NCBI GenBank assembly: GCA_028280445.1
Contig: JANQLU010000145.1
Coordinates: 1 to 64,000 of the forward strand
From: Pirellulaceae bacterium
GTDB taxonomy: Bacteria > Planctomycetota > Planctomycetia > Pirellulales > Pirellulaceae
Direction: 5' to 3'
DNA length: 64,000 nucleotides
Both the position numbers and the translations under genes were made by a program. Below the pieces are notes generated by a model. That model was given only the letters and a program-made list of their open reading frames with translations. It made no database searches and was not told the DNA's origin. This document shows positions 8,425-17,995 of the stretch, one piece after another. How positions within the stretch are numbered: the stretch's first letter is position 1; the number at the start of each line of letters is the position of its first letter.

Positions 8425-10153
8425 TGTGTTGATCGTACTCGATACCCAGGCTGGACAAAATCATCATCAGGTGTTGGCGAGCTTTTTCAAAAATCTCTCG
8501 TTCATTCGACGACATTGCGTGTTCGAAAATATCGATCGCTTCCTCCAGTTGCTGCCGTTCAAACGGTCCGACTTCACCGACCATCCGTTCGCAAAACAGA
8601 ACTAACCGCTGGTTTTTCAGATCATCACGAGGATAAAATTTGATGCTCTGCATCCGTTTGACCGCTTCGGCGATTTCAGCTTCGGTGAGAGATTTCGCGT
8701 GTTGGGTCAGGACCAAAGCAAATCGTTTTCCTGTTTCCTCGATGATCGCTTCGACTTCGAGAATGCCATTCAAATCATAAGTAAACCGCACGCGAAACGG
8801 CTGGCCCGCGGGACCAATTGGAAAACCAGTGATCGACAGTTCGCCCAACTCGAGATTGTCATCAACCTTGCGAGCCTCTCCTTGGAACACACGCAAATTG
8901 ACCTCGGTTTGGCCTGAATGCAAGGTATAAAAAGTATCCTCTTTGGAAACGGGAATCGTTGTATTGCGGTGAATGATTGGGGAAAAAAATCCTGAGGTAA
9001 ATCGTCCGCCAAATTCCTTGGTAATCTCAACTCCCAAAGTGAACGGACAGACGTCCGTCATCACCATGTCGTCAACGGCATCGTCATCATCGATCAACGC
9101 CGCCTGAACGGACGCGCCCAACGCGACAACTTGATCAGGATCAAATTTGATATGCGGTTCTCGCCCGAAATATTCCTTTGCAAAACTCCGCAACACGGGC
9201 ATTCGCGTCGCCCCGCCAACCAAAATCACTTCATCAATTTTATCGGGGGACAACTGACCGTCCCGCAGTGCGCGCTCGACAGGTTTTTTTAGTCGTTCCA
9301 TCAACGGTTTGCAGATCGCCGCAAAATTTTCGTGATTAATCGAAAGCTTTTTGGCTGACGGATCGAATACTCCATCGTGATTTGGCATGCGAATTTCCGA
9401 TTTTTCGAAATCCGCCAGTGCTCGTTTGGCAGAGTCACATTCTTCGCGTAGGCGGGCCACCTGCAAAGGATATTTTAATTCAGCCGACTCGAGTTGCATG
9501 CCTTCCTTTTTCAAAACCGCTGATACCAGACGGTCGGTAAAATCCTCGCCTCCGAGCATGCATTCGCCGGCGGTTGAAATAATCTCCAGCGTGCCTTCGA
9601 AAATCTCCATCAACGTTACATCAAACGTCCCGCCGCCCAAGTCAATTACGATCAAGTTTTTTTCGGCCTGTCGATCGTGAAACCCATAAGTCAAAGCGGC
9701 TGCGGTCGGTTCGTTGATCATCCGGGCCACTCGAAAGCCTGCCATTTCACCGGCGCGCTTCGTAGCTTTGCGTTGATTGTCATTGAAATATGCCGGAACG
9801 GTGATCACGGCATGATGTATGTTTTCCCGCAAGTGATTTTCGACATCTTGCTTCAACGATTTGAGAACCAGACTCGACAATTCGACCGGAGTAAACTCCT
9901 TCCCATTCAAAACAACTTTTTGATCCGTTCCCATCCAACGTTTGAAACACGAAGAACATTTCTGAGGATGGGTCACGCGCAATTCTTTTGCTGGAGCGCC
10001 AACAATAACTTGTTGGTCATCCATCACGCCGACCACGGACGGGGTCAGAAAATCCCCATGCACATTGGGAACCAGTTGGGGTTGACCATCTTTAAAAACA
10101 GCGCACAGCGAATTGGTAGTACCAAGATCGATGCCGACAATCGTGTGAGTCAT
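8417..10153 (-). CDS. hscC: HscC-type Hsp70 chaperone
   Basis: 578 aa, shorter than DnaK (about 640) and equal to the HscC class. The ATPase domain starts VGIDLGTTNSLCAVFKDGQ (phosphate 1 loop) and continues with FKRWMGT, VPAYFNDNQRKATKRAGEMAG, INEPTAAALTYG, DLGGGTFDVTLMEI and VGGATRMP. The substrate-binding domain follows from about residue 380 and the lid is short. HscC ATPases are specialised Hsp70s working with atypical J-proteins. It heads the run hscC, hypothetical, J-like, bioF, with an overlap or a short gap at each junction, so it is probably one operon starting upstream of 10153. No heat-shock promoter or CIRCE element is visible. Confidence 0.92.
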   Translation of the reverse strand: MTHTIVGIDLGTTNSLCAVFKDGQPQLVPNVHGDFLTPSVVGVMDDQQVIVGAPAKELRVTHPQKCSSCFKRWMGTDQKVVLNGKEFTPVELSSLVLKSLKQDVENHLRENIHHAVITVPAYFNDNQRKATKRAGEMAGFRVARMINEPTAAALTYGFHDRQAEKNLIVIDLGGGTFDVTLMEIFEGTLEIISTAGECMLGGEDFTDRLVSAVLKKEGMQLESAELKYPLQVARLREECDSAKRALADFEKSEIRMPNHDGVFDPSAKKLSINHENFAAICKPLMERLKKPVERALRDGQLSPDKIDEVILVGGATRMPVLRSFAKEYFGREPHIKFDPDQVVALGASVQAALIDDDDAVDDMVMTDVCPFTLGVEITKEFGGRFTSGFFSPIIHRNTTIPVSKEDTFYTLHSGQTEVNLRVFQGEARKVDDNLELGELSITGFPIGPAGQPFRVRFTYDLNGILEVEAIIEETGKRFALVLTQHAKSLTEAEIAEAVKRMQSIKFYPRDDLKNQRLVLFCERMVGEVGPFERQQLEEAIDIFEHAMSSNEREIFEKARQHLMMILSSLGIEYDQHNE

Positions 10154-10251
10154 GGTTTGCTGGGGCCGGAAAACTGACGGGGTATGATAAAATCAGTTTA
10201 AATCGAGCGACACCACGATTCAATCGGCAAACGGGTGGCAGGCTGGTTTGG

Positions 10252-10464
10252 GGTTAAAGGAGGTCGAGAGTCTTTTCATGGTCTGTTTGTTAACGATCCG
10301 CAATCCAAACCGATTTAGTGGTTGAAAACGGAGTAGCGGGGTCACGAAAAGGGGGTCGGGAGTCTTTTCATGAACTAGTCATTGATAGTCCGCGATTCAA
10401 ACCGGCTTAGTGTTTGGAAACAGAGCATGCGGCTGCCCGAAAAGACTCCCGCCCCCTTTAACCT
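10252..10464. repeat. Palindromic element with internal tandem duplication
   Basis: The left arm GGTTAAAGGAGGTCGAGAGTC (10252-10277) pairs with the right arm near 10440-10464. The left arm plus the following 60 bases (through CAATCCAAACCGATTTAGTGGTTGAAAACG) is repeated at about 10350-10425 with the sequence GGGGTCGGGAGTCTTTTCATG. The structure is therefore two tandem left arms and one right arm. It fills the gap between the glucan phosphorylase 3' end and the Hsp70 start. It may serve as a phosphorylase terminator or be a mobile-element remnant. Confidence 0.7.
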
Positions 10465-10483
10465 CACTACCGGCAAACAACAC

Positions 10484-12679
10484 TTATTGACGACTGGAAA
10501 CATCACAGCTCAATCCGCCAGCGGCAGGGACGTAGCACGAGTTGGTATAATCCATGACCATTCGATCTGAGCTAAAGCGCCAGCCTAACGTCGCAATTGA
10601 ATTGATCATGCGCTTGACCCACTGTGTTGGCAAACCATCGACGTCGTGCCGATAGTACATTGGAATCACCTCGGACTCCAACACTTCGTACAAATATTCG
10701 CAATCGCGTTGATCGGTCACCGCGTCATCGACATGACTGGTGCCTTGGCCAATGGCAAAACCATTGTTGCCATCATACGCTTCGGCCCACCAACCATCGA
10801 GAATGGAAAGATTCAAACCTCCATTCAAGACAACTTTTTGTCCGCTGGTTCCCGACGCTTCTAACGGTCGTCGGGGATTATTGAGCCAGACATCGACACC
10901 GGAGATCATCGCGCGACAAACATTGATGTCATAATTTTCAATAAAGATCACGCGGTTTCGAAAATTTTCGTTTTCGCGGAGCGTCGCGATTTTGCGAATA
11001 AATTCTTTGCCCGGTTCATCTTTGGGATGCGCCTTGCCGGCAAACAAAAACTGAACTGGACGTTGCGTATCGGTTACCATTTTGGCAATCCGATCCAGAT
11101 CTTGGAAAATCAAATTGGCCCGTTTGTAAGTTGCAAATCGACGCCCAAATCCGACCGTCAATATCTTGGGATCCAAAACTTGCTGGGCCTGGCGAATGAC
11201 ATTTTCATCATTCGACCAACGCTGACACTGTGCGGTATAACGACGCCGAACAAACTGAATCATCAGATTTTTGAGGGCATTGTGCGTTTCCCACAGTTCG
11301 CCAGGATCGATGTTGTAAATATTTTCCCAAATGCTCGATTCGCCAACTCGATCCGCCCAACCTTCTGGGAAATGACGGTCGTAGAGATCTTTCATTTGTG
11401 ACGCCAACCAACTGGCCGTATGAACGCCGTTGGTGATGTGTCCGATGGGAATCTCTTCTTCAACACGCCACGGCCACAAATGTGCCCACATTCGGCGGGA
11501 AACCGTTCCATGGAGTTGGCTGACCGCGTTTGCCGTGCGCGAAAGTTTTAAACCAATGATCGTCATACAAAACAATTCGTTGGCATTGTGCGGATCAACT
11601 TTTCCCAAGCTCATAAATTGTTCGTACGACAATCCCAATTTCTCGCGCAGCGGGCCCAAATGTTCCTCGACCAGTTCGCTTTCAAAACGATCGTGACCTG
11701 CTGGAACAGGCGTATGTGTGGTGAACACCGTTTGCATGGCCACGTTACGCAGCGCATCGTCAAACGACAATCCGTCAGATTCCATCTGATTTTGAATCAC
11801 CGCCAGCGGACCAAATGCACTGTGCCCTTCGTTGAGATGATAAACACCTGGCGTGATTCCCAACGCTTGCAGAGCGCGAACCCCGCCAATCCCTAAAACC
11901 AATTCCTGGCGAATCCGTGTTCTGACGTCGCCACCGTACAGTCGGCTGGTCAGCTGTCGATCGTCGGGACTATTACCTTCGACATTGCAGTCCAGCAGAA
12001 ACAGTCGAATCCGACCAACATGCATCTGCCAAACTTTGGCTAACAGTTGGCCGCTACGTGTATCAATCGAAACGGTGATCGGATTACCTTCTGCGTCCGT
12101 CGCTTCCTTGATTGGCAAATCTTCAACTTTGGTGTCGGTGTATTCTTCGTTCTGATATCCTTTGGGGTCCAACCGCTGTCGAAAATATCCTTGGCCATAA
12201 AACAAACCAACGGCAACCAACGGAAGGCCGAGATTGCTGGCGCTTTTGATATGGTCTCCTGAAAGCACACCCAATCCGCCGGAATAAATCGGCAGCGATT
12301 CATGAATACCAAATTCGGCAGAAAAATAGGCGACCGGTTTGGCACCCAACAATCCCGCGTTGTTTCTGGCCCATTCTGTTCGGCTGGTCATATACTCCTT
12401 GAGCCGTCGATAGGCATGGTTGATTCGACTGTACAAAACCATTTCCGAAGCTCGCTGGTCCAATCGCTCGGTCGTAAATTCACGCAGCAAGACAATCGGG
12501 TTGTGGTCAACTTGCCGCCAGCGAACGGGATCAAGATCGCGAAAAATACTACTGACGTCAGGATTCCAGCTCCACCAAAGATTACTCGCCAGCGACATAC
12601 ATCGCTGATAGAGTTCATCACTCGAGGGTCCTGCCATTTTCTTTTCCGTCGATTCGATCATTTGCTTTGAAATTGTCAT
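10484..12679 (-). CDS. glgP: Alpha-glucan (glycogen) phosphorylase
   Basis: 731 aa. It belongs to the glycosyltransferase 35 branch that carries an N-terminal DUF3417 region (NLWWSWNPD near residue 34) and is shorter than E. coli GlgP/MalP. Other signatures are PVAYFSAEFGIHESLPIYSGGLGVLSGDH, YHLNEGHSAF, VFTTHTPVPAGHDRF, and NPRRPLEASGTSGQK followed by a LSILDGWWAEAY segment; the lysine of GTSGQK is the expected PLP attachment site. The enzyme releases glucose-1-phosphate from stored or imported alpha-1,4-glucan in the cytoplasm. It is a single gene, transcribed away from the dehydrogenase-like gene on its right. Confidence 0.92.
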   Translation of the reverse strand: MTISKQMIESTEKKMAGPSSDELYQRCMSLASNLWWSWNPDVSSIFRDLDPVRWRQVDHNPIVLLREFTTERLDQRASEMVLYSRINHAYRRLKEYMTSRTEWARNNAGLLGAKPVAYFSAEFGIHESLPIYSGGLGVLSGDHIKSASNLGLPLVAVGLFYGQGYFRQRLDPKGYQNEEYTDTKVEDLPIKEATDAEGNPITVSIDTRSGQLLAKVWQMHVGRIRLFLLDCNVEGNSPDDRQLTSRLYGGDVRTRIRQELVLGIGGVRALQALGITPGVYHLNEGHSAFGPLAVIQNQMESDGLSFDDALRNVAMQTVFTTHTPVPAGHDRFESELVEEHLGPLREKLGLSYEQFMSLGKVDPHNANELFCMTIIGLKLSRTANAVSQLHGTVSRRMWAHLWPWRVEEEIPIGHITNGVHTASWLASQMKDLYDRHFPEGWADRVGESSIWENIYNIDPGELWETHNALKNLMIQFVRRRYTAQCQRWSNDENVIRQAQQVLDPKILTVGFGRRFATYKRANLIFQDLDRIAKMVTDTQRPVQFLFAGKAHPKDEPGKEFIRKIATLRENENFRNRVIFIENYDINVCRAMISGVDVWLNNPRRPLEASGTSGQKVVLNGGLNLSILDGWWAEAYDGNNGFAIGQGTSHVDDAVTDQRDCEYLYEVLESEVIPMYYRHDVDGLPTQWVKRMINSIATLGWRFSSDRMVMDYTNSCYVPAAGGLSCDVSSRQ

Positions 12680-12872
12680 AACTTGTTTTTAGGAAAATTG
12701 AGTTGCGGCCAGTCAACACCGTGTCATGTAGGTTATCATTTTCGGCGTTTCACGAGAATCACTCAACATCAAACCTGTCGACCCCAACAACCGCTACAAG
12801 AACTGCCCCGTTGATACAGGTCGTGAAGAATTGCATGATAGAATCGGCAGGAATGTTAACTTTTTCCATTTG

Positions 12873-13964
12873 ATGAAAAAAACTTTGAATACTTTAACAA
12901 TTGTTAACTCGCCAGACGATTCGGCTTTGGACGAATTGTGCGATCGACTTCGCGAAAAATCTTCGTCGCTCGATCAATCCGACGCTTGGGTTGGAGAACA
13001 ACTTTCACTGTGCGCTCAATATGGTGTTTTTCGTTGGTTTGTTCCCCAATCGCTGGGAGGATTGGGCTGGACCTCCTCGGAGGTGACCGCCGGCTATCTG
13101 AAACTGGCACAAGCTTGTTTAACGACCACGTTCGTGATTACACAACGGACTGGCGCCTGTAGTCGAATTGTCTCCAGCGACAATCACGAGTTACAAAAAA
13201 CGCTGATCCCACCGTTGTTGGACGGATCGATTTTTGCCACCGTCGGTATCTCACATTTGACCACGAGCCGGCAGCATTTGCAGAAACCCGCAATGATGGT
13301 CACTCCGACTGACAACGGATTTATCTTTGATGGCTTTAGTCCTTGGGTAACCGGTTCACCTGCAGCCGATTTTATTGTCATGGGCGGCGTCACAGATTCT
13401 GACGAACAAATCATGGCGGTGGTCCCAACCGAATTGGAAAATGTCATCGTGTCCCGACCTCCTGAACTGGTTGCCTTGACTGCCAGCCAAACCGGACAAG
13501 TCAGCTGCCAAAATGTTTTTGTTGATCAGAAATACTTGATTGCTGGTCCGCTGCCCAATGTGATGAGTTCGGGGGTTGGAGCAAATACGGGCGGACATCA
13601 AACATCAACTTTGGCGTTAGGACTTGCCAAAAGCGCAATCGATTACGTTATTCAACAGGCACAATCGCGTGACGATCTGAACAAAATCGGCGGCGAATTA
13701 CTTTCCCAATGGGAAACGTTGATTGATCATTTAATGGCGATTGCCCGAGGACAACCGCTGTGTTCGAACGAAGAATTGAGAACGTCGGCAAATTCATTGG
13801 TATTGCGGGCAACCCAGGCTTCGATGTCGGCCGCCAAAGGAGCGGGTTACCTGGCAACGCACCCGGCAGGCCGTTGGTGTCGTGAAGCGTTGTTTTTCCT
13901 GGTTTGGAGTTGTCCACGTTCGGTCGTTGACGCCAATTTATGTGAATTAGCCGGCATTCAGTAG
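12873..13964 (+). CDS. Acyl-CoA dehydrogenase-like flavoprotein
   Basis: About 363 aa from the ATG at 12873; an upstream TTG at 12831 would add 14 residues and has no better ribosome site. The N-terminal helical domain includes FVPQSLGGLGW (about residues 55-65). The middle domain resembles the acyl-CoA dehydrogenase beta domain (ATVGISHLTTSR, DGFSPWVTGSPAADFIVMGG). The C-terminal four-helix part ends AGRWCREALFF...CP. It is slightly shorter than typical acyl-CoA dehydrogenases and I do not see an obvious catalytic glutamate. Substrate is unknown. cysC follows after 13 bp, so the two are probably cotranscribed. Confidence 0.75.
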   Translation: MKKTLNTLTIVNSPDDSALDELCDRLREKSSSLDQSDAWVGEQLSLCAQYGVFRWFVPQSLGGLGWTSSEVTAGYLKLAQACLTTTFVITQRTGACSRIVSSDNHELQKTLIPPLLDGSIFATVGISHLTTSRQHLQKPAMMVTPTDNGFIFDGFSPWVTGSPAADFIVMGGVTDSDEQIMAVVPTELENVIVSRPPELVALTASQTGQVSCQNVFVDQKYLIAGPLPNVMSSGVGANTGGHQTSTLALGLAKSAIDYVIQQAQSRDDLNKIGGELLSQWETLIDHLMAIARGQPLCSNEELRTSANSLVLRATQASMSAAKGAGYLATHPAGRWCREALFFLVWSCPRSVVDANLCELAGIQ

Positions 13965-13977
13965 AAACACAAAAAAC

Positions 13978-14622
13978 ATGACAGACAAAACTCTGGTTAC
14001 CTGGCACGAACATCGAGTGCAACGTCCCCGCGGTTGCGTAATCTGGTTTACCGGTCTGAGCGGTAGCGGCAAAAGCACCGTTGCCAACTGTGTCGACGAA
14101 TTGTTGCATCAATCGGGCGAGCCAAGTTTTGTCCTCGATGGCGACAATGTTCGACACGGGTTAAATGCCAGCCGTGAAATTTTGGAGCCGACGTTTGGCT
14201 CGGAATATGCTGAGCGATTCGGCTTGGGGTTTTCTGCGATTGATCGTCAAGAAAATATTCGTCGCATCGGAGCCGTGGCGGAACTGTTTTGTGACGCCGG
14301 ACTATTAACATTGACCGCGTTTGTCAGTCCCTATCGTCTTGACCGCGACAGTGTTCGCGAATATGTCTGCTCACGTGGAACGAAAAGCGATTTTGTTGAA
14401 GTGTTTGTTGATACGCCACTGGATGTCTGTGAAAGTCGCGATCCCAAGGGACTGTATAAAAAAGCGCGGACCGGAGAAATCAAAGGGTTCACGGGCATCG
14501 ATGATCCTTATGAATCGCCATTACACCCGGAAATCAAGCTCGCTGGCGGAACTGATACGCCGGAAAATTTGGCTCAGCAAGTTGTCGCATATCTGCGGTC
14601 GATCGGCAAACTTCGAAATTGA
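13978..14622 (+). CDS. cysC: Adenylyl-sulfate kinase (APS kinase)
   Basis: 214 aa, the normal length. It phosphorylates adenosine 5'-phosphosulfate to PAPS with ATP, for sulfate assimilation or sulfation. Motifs are the P-loop GLSGSGKST at about residues 26-34, LDGDNVRHGLN, RIGAVAELF, FVSPYRLDR, FVDTPLDVCESRDPKGLYKKAR and GFTGIDDPYESP. All of these are diagnostic. No cysDN or sulfotransferase is visible nearby, so the sulfur pathway is not clustered here. Confidence 0.95.
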   Translation: MTDKTLVTWHEHRVQRPRGCVIWFTGLSGSGKSTVANCVDELLHQSGEPSFVLDGDNVRHGLNASREILEPTFGSEYAERFGLGFSAIDRQENIRRIGAVAELFCDAGLLTLTAFVSPYRLDRDSVREYVCSRGTKSDFVEVFVDTPLDVCESRDPKGLYKKARTGEIKGFTGIDDPYESPLHPEIKLAGGTDTPENLAQQVVAYLRSIGKLRN

Positions 14623-14652
14623 ACGAGTATTCAAAATGATCGCTGAAAACTA

Positions 14653-14674
14653 CGCGACGAAGAGTACCGTCGCG
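14653..14674. terminator. Hairpin downstream of cysC
   Basis: Perfect 7-bp stem CGCGACG / CGTCGCG with an 8-base loop, 31 bases after the cysC stop. There is no T-run after it, so it is a weak terminator candidate or an mRNA 3'-end stabiliser. Confidence 0.4.
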
Positions 14675-14909
14675 ATTCAATCCTCACGACCCCAATGTCT
14701 GTTATGGTCGGCAAAACCGGTATCCCTTTGTTGATTTTTCTCAACAAACCATGTTGAAAATTTTCAACATCTTGCCTAACCGCGTGCTACATTTTCCCAC
14801 GCATGGATTTTGGCGGTTGCCAAACGTCCATTGTATCGCTTCAGGATGTTTTGAAGTGTTCAAAGGAAAATGTACAGGAGTCACGCCGCTCGGACGTGGT
14901 GGAACAGAC

Positions 14910-17507
14910 ATGAAACGGCTTTTTTACAAGCAGTTGCAATGGATCACGCTGGTCAGCGTTTTGCTGACGATCGGCGTCGCAACGATCGGTTGCTCGCGTG
15001 TTCGCGTTCCACGAATTGACCCGACAGGTCGTCAAATCTTTTTGCCGCATGGCTCCACCCAGCTCCCACCAAACTCTTTCCCCAACGTAACGCTACCGAC
15101 AAACACGTCACCGGTCAGCACGACACCCGCATTCACACAACCTGCGCCTGTCCCTCCTTGCAACACGGGCTGTGGTCGATTGATTCACCGCGGCTCGCGT
15201 GGTCCCCTGCTATTACCTCATCACAACCAGATTCCCGATCGGGGAAAATCCGGAACGGTCGTCATGTCTCCGTCACGTATCATTGCGCCAGTAGGCAGCG
15301 AAGTTGTGGTGCTAACGGGCGTTTGCGGGCAAGACGGTCATTTCATCGTCAACCAACCGATCGAATGGATGTTGTCCAACGATAGCGCCGGCCAGTTTAT
15401 CGAAGTCGGCGGAACGGATCACAGCATCTCCAATAAACTGATACCGCCGTCGGCTAAAAAATTTGACGGAGAATATGCTTGGGGCAGAACCCTGCTCAAA
15501 CCGCGATTGATCACGCGGGGAACGCCGACGCCGGTCGATGATTTGCGTGTTCGCAAAGGCCAATCGTGGATCAGTGTTTCGTCTGCTTCAGCCGGTACCA
15601 GTTACGTGACGGCCGTCGCTCCTAAAAACAAAAGCTGGCCACAACGCAAAGGCACAACAACCATTCATTGGGTCGACGCCAGTTGGGCGATTCCAACGCC
15701 GACTTATGCAACCGCAGGTCAAATCGCACCGCTCAACGTTGCCGTCACACGCACGGGTGATGGGTCGGGTATCAAAGATTGGAAAGTTCGTTATCAAATC
15801 GTCGGCGGTGCACCGGCAGAATTTTTGCCTGACGGCGCCCAACAAGCTTTGGTCACAACGAATGACCAGGGACGCGCGCCGGTCAGAATTCGACAACCTG
15901 ATGGAAAAATTACTGCTGGAACAACCCAAATACGAGTCGATATCATACGCCCAGCCATTTTTGGCGATCGCGAGTTGGTGGTCGAAAGCGGGATGACATC
16001 CGTGACCTGGAGTGCTCCGGCACTGACGATTCGGGCCATTGGCCCGCGAGAAGCCGGGTTGGATCAACCGTTTTCCTATCGATTGGAAATCACCAATCCC
16101 GGTGACCAGATCGCCAAAGATGTCGTGGTTCGCACCAAAGATTTCAGCGACGACGTCAAATACATTTCGAGTAATCCCAAACCGAGCCAGTACGGCAACG
16201 TTTACGAATGGAAAATTGGAGACGTCGCACCGCGCACCGCCGCCCGGATTATTGATATCCAACTCAAATCGGACAAACGTGGAACTGCCCAATTGTGTTT
16301 CGAGGTTGCCAGCCAAACCTCGCGTTTGCAAACCGAAGCGTGTGCTCAAACGAACATCGCAGGGCCCTGTATCGGCATGCGAATCTCCGGCCCGACAACC
16401 GCGCGGGTGGGCGACCAGGTCACATTCAACATTGAATTAACCAATGAATGCGATTTTGCTTTGGAAAATGTCGTGCTTGAAGCAACGCCGGGTGCCGGAA
16501 TGCGAGCTCCCGGAGTTCAAGGAAACACTTTGACCACAACATTGCGTGATTTGAAATTTGGTCAAAACCAAACCTTGCCCATTCAAATTCAACTGACGCA
16601 ACCTGGCATTCGATGTTTTGATGTCCTGGTCAGAACACGACGCGGCCACACGGCCAGGGCTCGAAAATGTATCGAAGTGATTGGCACCAATACCAACACC
16701 AATAAATTGAATGTCAGTATCGAAAGCACGCAAGTTGCCAGTGTCGGTCGCAGTTTCCAGACACGAGTTACCGTCAGAAATGCCGGAACCTCCACGCTGA
16801 CCAACGTCAATTTGATCAATCGATTTCCTGATGCACTGCGACTGGATGCGATTTCGCGCGGCGTCACCGCGGGCTATCAAGGAGATGACTACGTTGTCCA
16901 ACTGGGAACGTTGACGGCCGGGCAACAACTGTCTTACGTCATGCAATTTACTCCTACCGCCGTGGACGGTAACGCGTTTTTGCGGGTCTCCGGCCTATCG
17001 GCTCAAAACGCCAATGACAGCCAACAAGTGACGATACGCGTTGAACCAACCGGCGCCGGTGATCGAATCGGAATTCCAAACACCGGCGGTGCGGGCGGTG
17101 CGGGAGCAGGTGGCGGTGGCGCGGGAGCAGCCGCGGCAACTAGTTTGGATGTATCCGTTCGAGCTTTGAACTCTCCGGTTCGCAAAGGGCAGGAAGCAAA
17201 ATTTCAGGTCACAGTCACAAACAAATTGTCGGGCGGCAATGAAGACGTCAAGATTACTTTGCTGGTACCACCAGGGTTGCGATACAAACGGATGGAAAAA
17301 AATCTTCGTCCCAAAATTGGAAATTCAAACGATTTCACCGAGATCTATATCCAGCCGATCGCAGAGCTGCGAGGATTTCAGTCTTATACATTTGATGTGA
17401 TTGTCGACACGTTGACCGAAGGACGAATCCCGCTGGAAGTGCGAGCCGTCAGCAAACAATCAACCCAAGTAACGGGCCGAGATAATTTAGAGATTACGCC
17501 AAATTAA
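14910..17507 (+). CDS. Large surface lipoprotein with DUF11-type repeats
   Basis: About 865 aa from the ATG at 14910. The frame is open 53 codons further upstream, but only the 14910 start gives a proper signal: a basic start (MKRLFYKQ), a hydrophobic core and the lipobox-like TIGC at about residues 25-28. A Pro/Thr-rich linker follows. An Ig-like region includes RVRKGQSWISVSSASAGTSY. At least three copies of the DUF11-like module then appear (AGLDQPFSYRLEITNPGDQ, ARVGDQVTFNIELTNECDF, ASVGRSFQTRVTVRNAG). A Gly/Ala-rich spacer (about residues 730-750) precedes a final module. This organisation is common in very large planctomycete envelope proteins. It probably has a structural or adhesive role at the outer surface. 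Confidence 0.82.
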   Translation: MKRLFYKQLQWITLVSVLLTIGVATIGCSRVRVPRIDPTGRQIFLPHGSTQLPPNSFPNVTLPTNTSPVSTTPAFTQPAPVPPCNTGCGRLIHRGSRGPLLLPHHNQIPDRGKSGTVVMSPSRIIAPVGSEVVVLTGVCGQDGHFIVNQPIEWMLSNDSAGQFIEVGGTDHSISNKLIPPSAKKFDGEYAWGRTLLKPRLITRGTPTPVDDLRVRKGQSWISVSSASAGTSYVTAVAPKNKSWPQRKGTTTIHWVDASWAIPTPTYATAGQIAPLNVAVTRTGDGSGIKDWKVRYQIVGGAPAEFLPDGAQQALVTTNDQGRAPVRIRQPDGKITAGTTQIRVDIIRPAIFGDRELVVESGMTSVTWSAPALTIRAIGPREAGLDQPFSYRLEITNPGDQIAKDVVVRTKDFSDDVKYISSNPKPSQYGNVYEWKIGDVAPRTAARIIDIQLKSDKRGTAQLCFEVASQTSRLQTEACAQTNIAGPCIGMRISGPTTARVGDQVTFNIELTNECDFALENVVLEATPGAGMRAPGVQGNTLTTTLRDLKFGQNQTLPIQIQLTQPGIRCFDVLVRTRRGHTARARKCIEVIGTNTNTNKLNVSIESTQVASVGRSFQTRVTVRNAGTSTLTNVNLINRFPDALRLDAISRGVTAGYQGDDYVVQLGTLTAGQQLSYVMQFTPTAVDGNAFLRVSGLSAQNANDSQQVTIRVEPTGAGDRIGIPNTGGAGGAGAGGGGAGAAAATSLDVSVRALNSPVRKGQEAKFQVTVTNKLSGGNEDVKITLLVPPGLRYKRMEKNLRPKIGNSNDFTEIYIQPIAELRGFQSYTFDVIVDTLTEGRIPLEVRAVSKQSTQVTGRDNLEITPN

Positions 17508-17510
17508 AGC

Positions 17511-17680
17511 GGGAGGGTGAGGCTCGCGGCCGAACCTATTACAACATGTCCGCGGCTCGGGATTGATCTTGTGAGCGGCAAGGGGCTAGCCGCCGGTTCA
17601 AGTTCGTTGCGTCAGCCCAATACCGGCGGCTAGCGCCTTGCCGCTCACAAGATTTGGCTCGGCAGGAGCCTCGCCCTCCC
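17511..17680. repeat. Nested palindrome, family A with outer arms
   Basis: Outer arms GGGAGGGTGAGGCTCGCG and GGCAGGAGCCTCGCCCTCCC enclose the inner family-A palindrome (17569-17650). It follows the stop of the DUF11-type lipoprotein gene by only 4 bp and fills the gap between convergent genes. The 34932-35102 copy has the same nested architecture. Confidence 0.85.
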
Positions 17681-17753
17681 GGAAAACGCCTTCCCGAAAA
17701 CGCCCTCTTGAAGCCTTGCGTCTTGAAACCTTGCGATAACAAATCCAGATTTA

Positions 17754-17951
17754 CTACAAACGCAAAACAATCGCCAAAGTCACCAGGGCCGCCATCCAAA
17801 GCCCCAAAAGAATCGCGCTGGTCCACAATGCAACCAAACGTTTTTGCGGGGTAGAGAAACGACTAGCAATCGATTTGTCGGCAACGGAAGTTCCTTCTGG
17901 CGTCGCTTCTGCTGCAGACTTGTCTTTCTGTTTGCTTGAGTTTTTGGCCAT
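17754..17951 (-). CDS. Small single-pass membrane protein
   Basis: 65 aa from the ATG at 17951 (a TTG lies one codon upstream). The first 38 residues are charged and Ser/Ala-rich (KNSSKQKDKSAAEATPEG), followed by one hydrophobic segment (ALWTSAILLGLWMAALVTLAIVL shape) reaching almost to the C-terminus. It looks like a tail-anchored small protein. The family is not recognised. It lies 44 bp after the TIGR04138 gene on the same strand and may be cotranscribed with it. Confidence 0.6.
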   Translation of the reverse strand: MAKNSSKQKDKSAAEATPEGTSVADKSIASRFSTPQKRLVALWTSAILLGLWMAALVTLAIVLRL

Positions 17952-17995
17952 CAATCAGGTGCTGGGCATTCGAAAGTGTTTAACGAGGCAGTGTT

